Shown here one piece after another: positions 1-5,772 of a stretch of 5,772 nt of DNA. The stretch spans positions 1 through 5,772 of the forward strand of contig CALCRU010000049.1 in NCBI GenBank assembly GCA_937894335.1, read 5' to 3'. How positions within the stretch are numbered: the stretch's first letter is position 1; each line of letters starts with the position of its first letter. The position numbers and the translations under genes were made by a program. This stretch comes from an uncultured Treponema sp. GTDB taxonomy: Bacteria > Spirochaetota > Spirochaetia > Treponematales > Treponemataceae. The notes beneath the pieces were generated by a model, which was given only the letters and a program-made list of their open reading frames with translations, did no database searches and was not told where the DNA came from.

Positions 1-144
1 ACAGGCTCTAACGCCTCACAGTCAGCAGAAAATACAGGCTCTAACTCTGCACAGGCACAGTCAGCAAGAAGCACAGGCTCTAACGCCTCACAGTCAGCAG
101 AAAATACAGGCTCTAACTCTGCACAGGTACAGCTAGCAGAAAAT
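1..144 (+). repeat. Two tandem 72-bp in-frame repeats, each with two TGSN sub-repeats
   Basis: Units at 1-72 and 73-144 are each 24 codons long. Their first 55 bases are identical and the copies diverge only near the end. Each unit holds an 11-residue sub-repeat (TGSNASQSAEN) and a 13-residue one starting TGSNSAQ, so the 12-base string acaggctctaac recurs at 1, 34, 73 and 106. The unit length is a multiple of three, so copy-number change would keep the reading frame. Because the first unit starts at the window edge, the array may continue upstream. Confidence 0.93.
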
Positions 145-1740
145 GCAGATGCCTCTACAGCGGGAAGTGCGGAACTTACAGAAGAAAGCCTTTCTTACAT
201 AGACAGCCTTAGGGGAAGCGGAGAAACTTCTAGTCCAGTAACAGTTTTAGGAACAGAAGAAATAATCGGTTCAAGTCCCGCTGGAACCTCAACTCCCGAA
301 AACACAAGTCTGGAGCAGGCTACATCAGAAAGCGATTCCTCAACCGAAACAGAAAGCAGTCAGGCAGGAAAAAGCACAGCATCAACAGGAACAGGCACTA
401 CAACCTTAACGCCAGCCACCACATCTTCCGCCACCACAAGCCCTTCAACGGCATCAACATCAGCATCATCGGGCACAAGCACATCAGGAAGAACATCTAG
501 CACGCAGACAACACCTTCATCAGTAGCCACATCCAGTAGTCAGTCTTCTCCTTCAACAGCTGCCACATCTACAGCGCGGACCACAACTTCATCAGCTGCC
601 ACACCTGCATCACAGGGCACAAGCACTACTTCATCAAGCGCAACCGCTCCATCCTCTGCATCGACACAAAGTGCAAGTTCCTCTGCAAACACAGCAAGTC
701 AGCAAGAACGGCAGGAAGAAGACTCTAGTTCCCAGACACAAGTTCAGATTACAGAAATACAGTCACCTTCTACAGGCCTTGCACAGACAGAACCTGTAAA
801 GGCATTTACTCCATCAAGAAGCGTAAGCCTTAGAGTAAACGAATATCTTGAAGTTTCATATCCAGGAACAGGATGGGTATATCTGGGAGAAACAGTAAGC
901 AGTCCTCTTTTAAACTACGGCGGAAGAAACATTTCTACAGGAGACACCCTCTTTACTTTACAGGCAAAACAGGAAGGAACCACCTACCTACACTTCTACA
1001 AATACGATGCTCTTGCAGACACTTACATAGACGACTATCTTGAAGTTACCGTAAAGGGTACTGGCTCTTCCGACAACAGGGTAAGGGCACCCTCCTACGC
1101 CCTCATAGTTCCGCAAAGACTTGAAGAAAATTCTTCTGCATCGGGTACAGCCATGGCACAAGACGGAGGAACAGCAGAAGATGAGGGAAGATCTCAGCAG
1201 GCAGGGACTTCTGACGCAGGAACACAAAACTCTTCGGCACAAGGTTCAAGTCAAAGCACAGGTGGCACAGTAAGCCAGTCAGGTTTAGTCAGCCAGACTT
1301 CTGCAGACAGTGCAGGAGAAAGCGGAGTTTCAACAGTCATACAGACAACGGAATCTTCCTCTGACTCAGGCAGGACTTCTTCATCTAAACGAAATGGGGA
1401 AGGCTCCTCCTCCCAAACATCAGCCGCAAGCGAGTCAGCAGACACAACTGTTCTTTCTGCCGATGACCTTCTTGCTCTTGCACAAAAGGCCTATGACGAA
1501 AAAAAGTACGAAGACGCCCTCATGTATCTGAATGACTTTTTTGAAAAATCCGCCACACGGCTGGACGAGGGACTTTACCTTAAGGCTCAGACTTTGGAAG
1601 CGCCATCCGATGTAAGAAACATAAGGAACGCTTTGGAAACATACGAAACTTTGGTTGCAAACTATCCCGAAAGCAAACTGTGGGAAAAAGCCAATCAGAG
1701 GATTACATATTTAAAGAGGTTTTACTTTAACATAAGGTAG
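1..1740 (+). CDS. Ser/Thr/Ala/Gln-rich repeat protein with C-terminal TPR-like module (5' end outside window)
   Basis: Frame 1 is open from the first base to the TAG at 1738-1740, giving 579 visible residues; the start lies upstream. The internal ATG at 1153 has no Shine-Dalgarno sequence and sits mid-frame, so it is not the start. Visible order: tandem TGSN-type repeats (residues 1-48); a Ser/Thr/Ala-rich linker (about 49-260); a compact segment with aromatic and beta-like composition (about 272-375, including GTGWVYLGE at 289-297 and YLHFYKY at 329-335); a second Ser/Gly/Gln-rich linker (about 376-480); and a C-terminal helical module (about 484-579). The last part carries AQKAYDEKKYEDAL (494-507) and YETLVANYPESKLWEKA (548-564), which match TPR style as in BamD/YbgF-like proteins. 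No cysteine is seen. The composition suggests a disordered protein exported to the periplasm or surface, with the TPR module as a protein-binding end; that is inference. The signal peptide, if any, is outside the window. I do not recognise a named family for the whole protein. Confidence 0.85.
   Translation, partial: TGSNASQSAENTGSNSAQAQSARSTGSNASQSAENTGSNSAQVQLAENADASTAGSAELTEESLSYIDSLRGSGETSSPVTVLGTEEIIGSSPAGTSTPENTSLEQATSESDSSTETESSQAGKSTASTGTGTTTLTPATTSSATTSPSTASTSASSGTSTSGRTSSTQTTPSSVATSSSQSSPSTAATSTARTTTSSAATPASQGTSTTSSSATAPSSASTQSASSSANTASQQERQEEDSSSQTQVQITEIQSPSTGLAQTEPVKAFTPSRSVSLRVNEYLEVSYPGTGWVYLGETVSSPLLNYGGRNISTGDTLFTLQAKQEGTTYLHFYKYDALADTYIDDYLEVTVKGTGSSDNRVRAPSYALIVPQRLEENSSASGTAMAQDGGTAEDEGRSQQAGTSDAGTQNSSAQGSSQSTGGTVSQSGLVSQTSADSAGESGVSTVIQTTESSSDSGRTSSSKRNGEGSSSQTSAASESADTTVLSADDLLALAQKAYDEKKYEDALMYLNDFFEKSATRLDEGLYLKAQTLEAPSDVRNIRNALETYETLVANYPESKLWEKANQRITYLKRFYFNIR
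361..720 (+). other. Low-complexity Ser/Thr/Ala coding tract
   Basis: This part of the first gene encodes almost only Ser, Thr, Ala, Gly, Pro and Gln, largely with TCA, ACA, GCA and AGC codons. It is degenerate and not a clean tandem repeat: no fixed period could be found by eye. The protein segment is expected to be disordered and resembles surface-protein linkers or stalks. The many hydroxyl residues would be possible O-glycosylation sites, but nothing in the window shows that modification. Confidence 0.8.
1138..1440 (+). other. Second low-complexity linker before the TPR-like module
   Basis: Residues about 380-480 of the first protein are rich in Ser, Gly, Gln, Thr, Asp and Glu, with few hydrophobic residues. 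Unlike the upstream tract it contains more acidic residues and Gly (for example QDGGTAEDEG). It separates the compact beta-rich segment from the helical C-terminus, so the two folded parts are held apart by a probably flexible tether. Confidence 0.75.
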
Positions 1741-1743
1741 GAG
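1738..1743 (+). promoter_or_regulatory. Ribosome binding site overlapping the upstream stop codon
   Basis: TAGGAG contains the TAG stop of the first gene and an AGGAG Shine-Dalgarno core (1739-1743), just 3 bases before the ATG at 1747. A weaker AAGG at 1734-1737 has a more usual spacing of 9 bases. Either way the signal lies at the end of the upstream gene, which suggests translational coupling of the lipoprotein gene to the repeat-protein gene. Confidence 0.6.
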
Positions 1744-1746
1744 AAA

Positions 1747-2439
1747 ATGAAAAACATTCATGCAAAAAATTTTGTGCATCTGATTCTTGCAGGACTTTTG
1801 TTTGCCTCCTGCACCATTACAAGGGAAGCCCAGCCTGTTCAGCGCACAGTAACTGTTACAGAAACAGGTTCGGTCACCCTAAGGAACGATCAGGCTGTAG
1901 TAACAATGGCGGTGGAAACCCGCAACACAAATCCTCAGACAGCATCTGAAGAAAACTTAGCCACGGTAAGTGCCATCAGGTCGGCCCTTTCCGAAACAGG
2001 AATTCCCGGCGACAAAGTTAAGACACTTACATGCACCTTTGAACCAAACGGAACTGTGGGCCTTGGCAGAAACATGCAGACCCAGTATCTTGTAACTAGC
2101 ACGGTTGCGGTTTTGATAAGCGACATTACAAAACCTGGAGCGGTAATAGATGCGGCAACTAAGGCAGGGGCCACAAAAATACAGTCAGTATCCTATTCCT
2201 GTAGCGCAGAAGAGCAGGGAAAAAAGCAGGCAAGGCTTCAGGCCTTAAACAGAGCGGAAGAAACTGCAAACACAATTGCAAGTGCTAACGGCTTTACTCT
2301 GGGAAAACTTCTGAGCGTGGAAGAACAGAATGTAGAAACAAAGTCGGAGGAAGAAAAGTTTTTCAGTTCAGGGGAAAGTTCCTCTGCCGGACTAAGGGAA
2401 ACTTCGGTTACGGTAAGGGCAACATACGAATTAAACTAG
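1747..2439 (+). CDS. SIMPL-domain (DUF541) lipoprotein
   Basis: The 230-residue product starts with a basic N-terminus and hydrophobic stretch (residues about 9-20) followed by FASC at 19-22. This is a relaxed lipobox of the kind spirochaetes use, with Cys22 as the predicted lipidated residue. The rest (about 33-229) matches the SIMPL/DUF541 fold: VTETGSVTLRNDQAVV near the start, an NLATVSAIRSAL helix (70-81), a QARLQALNRAEETANTI helix (161-177) followed by GFTLGKLLSVEE (182-193), and a terminal strand TSVTVRATYEL. Relatives include the Brucella BP26/Omp28 protein and E. coli YggE, periplasmic or envelope proteins whose biochemical role is not settled. Two extra cysteines (96 and 152) are present. 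The start at 1747 is supported by the ribosome binding site 6 bases after the previous stop and by the signal peptide it yields. serS follows after 17 bases. Confidence 0.9.
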   Translation: MKNIHAKNFVHLILAGLLFASCTITREAQPVQRTVTVTETGSVTLRNDQAVVTMAVETRNTNPQTASEENLATVSAIRSALSETGIPGDKVKTLTCTFEPNGTVGLGRNMQTQYLVTSTVAVLISDITKPGAVIDAATKAGATKIQSVSYSCSAEEQGKKQARLQALNRAEETANTIASANGFTLGKLLSVEEQNVETKSEEEKFFSSGESSSAGLRETSVTVRATYELN

Positions 2440-2456
2440 GCAAAGCGAGGTAGAAA

Positions 2457-3752
2457 ATGCTTGATTATAAATTCATTAAAGACAACCTTTCTGCGGTAAA
2501 GGAAAACATCGTAAACCGCAACATGAATGCAGATGCAGACATAGTAGTAAAGCTCTACGACGAAAAGACCGCACTTACCACAAAGCTTCAGAACCTTCAG
2601 CAGGCAAGAAATGCAAATGCCGCCGCCATGAAGCAGAAGTTGGATGCCCAGACACGCCAGAAATACATTGACGAAGGAAAGGCTTTAAAGGATCAGATTT
2701 CAGAAGTTGAATCAGAACTGAATGAAAAGGAAGCAAAACTTGAAGAAGCCGCACGACAGATTCCAAACATGGCTCACCCTGATGTTCCCATTGGAAAGGT
2801 AGACAGCGAAAATCTTGAGGTAAAAAAAGTGGGAACTCCTCGCAAATTTGCATTCAAGCCCAAGGACCATGTGCAGTTGGGAGAGTCTTTGGACATACTT
2901 GACTTTGACCGAGGCACAAAAGTTTCTGGACCTAAATTCTATTACCTTAAGAATGAAGCGGTCTTCCTTGAGCAAGCACTCATTATGTATGCCCTTAACA
3001 TTCTGCGAAAGCACAATTTTACCACATTCATTACTCCTGACATTGCAAAGGAAGAAATTCTCAAAGGCATAGGATTTAATCCCCGTGGAAACGAGAGCAA
3101 TGTTTATGCAATCGAGGAAGAAGGCACCTGTCTTGTGGCAACGGCAGAAATTACATTGGGCGGTTACCATTCAGGAGAAATTCTAAAGAAGGAACAGCTT
3201 CCCCTCTTCTACTGCGGACTTTCCCACTGCTTTAGGCGAGAGGCAGGAGCGGCAGGACACTTTAGCAAGGGACTTTACCGAGTGCATCAGTTTGACAAGG
3301 TTGAAATGTTTGTTTATTGCACTCCAGAAGAAAGCAACAGCATTCACGAAAAACTTCGCCTTATTGAGGAAGAAATTTTTACAGGCTTAGGTCTTCCCTT
3401 CCGCGTTGTAGACACTTGTACTGGAGATCTGGGTGCTCCAGCCTACCGCAAGTGGGATCTTGAAGCATGGATGCCAGGTCGTGCAGACGAAGCTCATCCA
3501 GAAGGTGACTGGGGAGAAGTTACTTCTACTTCCAACTGTACCGACTATCAGGCGAGACGACTTAATGTAAAGTACCGCGATGATGACGGAAAGAACAAGT
3601 ATGTTCACATGCTTAACGGAACTGCAATAGCCGTAGGCAGGGCAATGCTTGCAATACTGGAAAACTATCAGAATGAGGACGGCTCGGTAACAATTCCAGA
3701 AGCCCTTGTTCCCTTCTGCGGATTTGACAAGATTCTTCCAAAAAAAGCGTAA
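2457..3752 (+). CDS. serS: Seryl-tRNA synthetase
   Basis: This class II aminoacyl-tRNA synthetase charges tRNA-Ser with serine using ATP, in the cytoplasm as a homodimer; the family also serylates tRNA-Sec where one exists. The 431 residues are normal family length. Residues about 27-103 form the antiparallel coiled-coil arm that contacts the tRNA variable arm. The catalytic core then shows TAE (229-231), motif 2 with CFRREAG (258-264) and GLYRVHQFDKVEMF (272-285), then GAPAYRKWDLEAWMP (326-340), TSTSNCTDYQARR (356-368), and motif 3 LNGTAIAVGR (386-395) with its invariant Arg395, followed by ENYQNEDGS. No key motif is missing. The ATG at 2457 has GAGG at 2447-2450, 6 bases upstream, and opens with the family-typical MLDYKFIKDN. 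The gene lies inside the operon, 17 bases after the lipoprotein gene and 16 before the transporter gene. Confidence 0.98.
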   Translation: MLDYKFIKDNLSAVKENIVNRNMNADADIVVKLYDEKTALTTKLQNLQQARNANAAAMKQKLDAQTRQKYIDEGKALKDQISEVESELNEKEAKLEEAARQIPNMAHPDVPIGKVDSENLEVKKVGTPRKFAFKPKDHVQLGESLDILDFDRGTKVSGPKFYYLKNEAVFLEQALIMYALNILRKHNFTTFITPDIAKEEILKGIGFNPRGNESNVYAIEEEGTCLVATAEITLGGYHSGEILKKEQLPLFYCGLSHCFRREAGAAGHFSKGLYRVHQFDKVEMFVYCTPEESNSIHEKLRLIEEEIFTGLGLPFRVVDTCTGDLGAPAYRKWDLEAWMPGRADEAHPEGDWGEVTSTSNCTDYQARRLNVKYRDDDGKNKYVHMLNGTAIAVGRAMLAILENYQNEDGSVTIPEALVPFCGFDKILPKKA

Positions 3753-3768
3753 GGCATAGGGGGCTTTA

Positions 3769-4881
3769 ATGAACACAGGACACGGCCGGTCATCATTCAT
3801 ACTTCTGTTCATACTGACATTCATTGCAGTTGCAGCCGTTTTAAAGCTAACATCCAGTTTCATTGCCCCCATTACCATTGCAATCCTCCTTTCGTTTGTA
3901 TTTTATCCCCTAATAAAAAAAATGAATGTATCCCTGCGCATACCATGGACACTGAGCATAGTAGTCCTCATGCTCATTTTTGTAATTCTTTTTTATGTAC
4001 TGGGAAACATTCTAATTGCAAGCATAAGGAGCATTCTTGCAGGACTTCCCCGTTACGAGGCCCGTTTTACTTCTCTTTACAAAACCCTAAGCGCAGCCCT
4101 AAAGATTCCCTTTGACGAGGATCTTTCCCTTCTTTCCAACATGTGGAATTCTTTGGACATAAGGAATGCAGCCCAGAACATGGCAATTTCGTTAAGTTCA
4201 TGGCTTGTGTCTTTTGTAAAGGTTTTGGGCATGATAGTGCTGCTCATGTTTTTCCTTCTTGTAGAAATGAAGTCTGCGGGAACAAAACTTGACGCTGCCT
4301 TTGACGAAAGCGACTTTAAGAAAAAAGTACACGACATTGCGGCAAACATAATTCAGCAGGTAACCCACTACATTTCCATTAAGTTTTTAGTTTCGCTTAT
4401 AACTGGCATTCTAGTTTCCCTTGCAACATTATGCATTGGAATGGACTTTCCAATCATCTGGGGATTCATTGCATTCGTACTAAATTTTATTCCCACATTT
4501 GGCTCAATAATATCCTGGCTCATAACCACACTTTTTGCAGTATTGCAGTTTTATCCTTCACTGGGAAAAATCCTTTTTGTTGCAATTTCTGTAATCGTAA
4601 TAAACATGACTTTGGGAAACATAATAGAACCGCGGTGGGAAGGAAACGATCTGGGACTCTCGCCCTTTGTAATTCTGGTAAGCCTTTCTTTGTGGGGATG
4701 GATGTGGGGCTTTGTAGGAATGATTCTTGCGGTTCCCCTCATGGTAATAATAAAAATTATCTGCGAAAATGTAGAAATGCTTAAGCCGATTGCAGTACTG
4801 CTTGGAAACAACAGGCAACATTTGCGAAAAAAGCAGAAGGAAGAAAGTGCACAAAAAGAAGACGGTCAGAACCAGTCCTAG
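3769..4881 (+). CDS. AI-2E/PerM-family integral membrane protein
   Basis: The 370-residue product fits the AI-2E transporter family (PerM, TqsA, YdiK), about 350 residues with roughly eight membrane segments. Hydrophobic segments lie near residues 10-28, 31-48, 59-86, 145-166, 203-222, 226-262 (two, hinged at NFIPTFGSIIS, 239-249), 266-283 and 299-330. The non-membrane stretch at about 90-140 sits where the family has its soluble domain. Signature C-terminal features are NIIEPRWEGNDLGLSP (284-299) and WGFVGMILAVPL (313-324). Members have been assigned to autoinducer-2 export or to cation/proton exchange, so the substrate here cannot be named. The tail (352-370) is charged and rich in Lys, Glu and Gln. 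The ATG at 3769 has a strong AGGGGG at 3758-3763, 5 bases upstream. It is the last gene of the operon, and its TAG overlaps the stop of the convergent gene. Confidence 0.93.
   Translation: MNTGHGRSSFILLFILTFIAVAAVLKLTSSFIAPITIAILLSFVFYPLIKKMNVSLRIPWTLSIVVLMLIFVILFYVLGNILIASIRSILAGLPRYEARFTSLYKTLSAALKIPFDEDLSLLSNMWNSLDIRNAAQNMAISLSSWLVSFVKVLGMIVLLMFFLLVEMKSAGTKLDAAFDESDFKKKVHDIAANIIQQVTHYISIKFLVSLITGILVSLATLCIGMDFPIIWGFIAFVLNFIPTFGSIISWLITTLFAVLQFYPSLGKILFVAISVIVINMTLGNIIEPRWEGNDLGLSPFVILVSLSLWGWMWGFVGMILAVPLMVIIKIICENVEMLKPIAVLLGNNRQHLRKKQKEESAQKEDGQNQS
4878..4881. other. Shared palindromic CTAG: convergent stop-codon overlap
   Basis: The plus-strand transporter gene ends with TAG at 4879-4881, and the minus-strand gene ends with TAG read from 4880 to 4878. 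The self-complementary CTAG therefore supplies both stops. No untranslated spacer exists, and no GC-rich hairpin plus T-run is visible on either side, so transcription from each direction must end inside the opposing gene or by a factor-dependent route. Confidence 0.95.
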
Positions 4882-5772
4882 TCTTCCATGCGCTTACCCC
4901 GTAACCTTTCGTACAAGAACCTTATGTCTTCTTCTTTAATGTCTTCAAAGGAAAGCACAAAGCAGGCGGCGTTGTCCTCTTCTGCAAAACGGAATTCGCT
5001 TATGGCTCGGGCACTTGTCCTTATTACCCTTCTGAATGCGGAGTGAGCCTTTACTGCAAATGACAGAGCAAGAGAATAAGTCTGTCCCTTTTGAAGCACC
5101 TCGTTGGGATTTGTAGAACCTAGCACCAGTTTTCCTTCGTCTACATACAGAACTGTGTAAGGTCTCATGCGTCCTTGAACAGATTCTGCTTCCTGTGCAG
5201 GAGGATTTGTAAGAAAGCGGCATACAGGAAAAAGATGCAAACCGTTACCAATAGGCTCTTCCTTTCCTGCGCGCACATTTTCTACAATCAGTTCAAGAAT
5301 GGCCTTTGCATCCTTCTGTTTGGAAAGTTCTATGTCTCCCCATGCAGGAAGTGTAAAAAGAGGATATTCAGGAACCGAAATACAGGAAAGGCTTACCGGG
5401 CTACCACCGTCAGCGTCGTAGGAAAGAGATGCAGAAAATTCGTAGTCATGGCTTACTGTGGTGTCGGGAATGCGGTAAATGGCAGAAGGAACCACAAGGG
5501 CAAGTCCCTGGGAACATTCCTTCATTGTAGTAATAAAGTAGAGGCCCATTCTGTTAAAGTAAAACTGAACGCGGACGGTCTTTCCCAAAAAGGGCTGAAT
5601 GGTGCGCATTGTTTCTCTCATGGAATTTTTAAGCAGGATTATGCCCTGCTCTAGAACCGTCATCTGCTGGGCGGGAATGGCAACGGGAAAAATTGCACTG
5701 GCAGGAACCCGGCTGTCGTCATCAAGAGAAGTGGTACCTCCAGACAAATTGGCGTCCTGCTGCTGGGGCTTC
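4878..5772 (-). CDS. Probable divergent PilZ-type protein (5' end outside window)
   Basis: The frame is open from the window end to TAG at 4878-4880, giving 297 visible residues. A TTG at 5745-5747 could serve as start, but the frame continues upstream for eight more codons (KPQQQDAN) to the edge, so the gene is treated as partial. Numbering from that TTG: a polar N-terminal stretch (1-28), a helix (29-50), then FLGKTVRVQFYFNRMGLYF (53-71), which resembles the N-terminal YcgR-like half of two-domain PilZ proteins. The C-terminal half (about 192-284) ends with ACFVLSFEDIKEEDIRFLYERL, typical of the last strand and helix of PilZ barrels. PilZ domains bind cyclic di-GMP and often control motility. 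The classic RxxxR and D/NxSxxG motifs are not clearly present; the nearest are RMR (193-195) and VDEGKLVLGS (202-211). The protein may therefore be a non-binding or altered PilZ. No signal peptide is visible and the location is likely cytoplasmic. The family call is inference from pattern. Confidence 0.6.
   Translation of the reverse strand, partial: KPQQQDANLSGGTTSLDDDSRVPASAIFPVAIPAQQMTVLEQGIILLKNSMRETMRTIQPFLGKTVRVQFYFNRMGLYFITTMKECSQGLALVVPSAIYRIPDTTVSHDYEFSASLSYDADGGSPVSLSCISVPEYPLFTLPAWGDIELSKQKDAKAILELIVENVRAGKEEPIGNGLHLFPVCRFLTNPPAQEAESVQGRMRPYTVLYVDEGKLVLGSTNPNEVLQKGQTYSLALSFAVKAHSAFRRVIRTSARAISEFRFAEEDNAACFVLSFEDIKEEDIRFLYERLRGKRMED

Noticed and set aside
1..144. CRISPR-like repeats
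   Set aside because: The units are directly adjacent, without unique spacers, and are translated in frame as a protein repeat.
988..1242. Minus-strand Cys-rich open frame of 84 codons
   Set aside because: It lies opposite the low-complexity part of the first gene. Its Cys and Arg content is just the complement of Ser/Thr/Ala codons, and it has no ribosome binding site or recognisable domain.
1153..1740. ATG at 1153 as the start of a 195-residue protein
   Set aside because: The same frame is open without a stop back to base 1 with protein-like sequence, including a compact segment just upstream, and no Shine-Dalgarno precedes the ATG.
2712..3170. Minus-strand open frame of 152 codons inside serS
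   Set aside because: It lies fully antisense to a well-conserved synthetase, and its composition shows no domain.
3387..3878. Minus-strand open frame of 163 codons across the serS/transporter junction
   Set aside because: It is a shadow of two strongly supported genes, with no supporting motif.
4850..4910. Rho-independent terminator between the convergent genes
   Set aside because: Only a weak imperfect palindrome surrounds CTAG, with no stable GC stem or T-run on either strand.
5175..5654. Plus-strand open frame of 159 codons opposite the PilZ-like gene
   Set aside because: Its Cys/Lys/Arg-rich composition is typical of an antisense shadow. The minus-strand frame has much better protein-like content and is open to the window edge.
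5745..5747. TTG as the true start of the minus-strand gene
   Set aside because: The frame continues open to the window end and there is no clear ribosome binding site. An ATG at 5661-5663 is also possible but equally lacks one, so the start is left open.

Overview
The window is densely coding, with no intergenic gap longer than about 17 bases. Four plus-strand genes form what looks like one operon. They are (1) the 3' part of a large Ser/Thr/Ala/Gln-rich protein ending in a TPR-like domain, (2) a SIMPL-domain (DUF541) lipoprotein, (3) seryl-tRNA synthetase (serS), and (4) an AI-2E/PerM-family membrane protein. A fifth gene, on the minus strand, converges on them. It encodes a probable divergent PilZ-type protein and runs off the right edge.

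Organism: the moderate GC content, the relaxed lipobox (FASC), the TPR protein with long disordered linkers and the PilZ-like protein beside serS all suggest a spirochaete, most likely Treponema or a close relative. This is inference from protein style and not from a marker gene.

Layout: 1-1740 is open in frame 1 from the first base, so the first gene is truncated only by the window edge. Its visible part runs: tandem 72-bp repeats, a Ser/Thr/Ala-rich linker, a compact beta-rich segment, a second linker, and a C-terminal TPR-like module. The next three genes follow at gaps of 6, 17 and 16 bases, each with a purine-rich ribosome binding site. The transporter gene and the minus-strand gene overlap by 4 bases in the palindrome CTAG, which supplies the TAG stop on both strands. 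I see no hairpin terminator there. The minus-strand gene stays open to the window end, so its true start is probably outside.

Functionally, an essential translation enzyme is co-transcribed with two exported or envelope proteins and an integral membrane protein. This looks like housekeeping linkage and not a dedicated pathway. I found no CRISPR array, RNA gene, mobile element or integration site. The least-explained element is the repeat-bearing low-complexity protein at the left.
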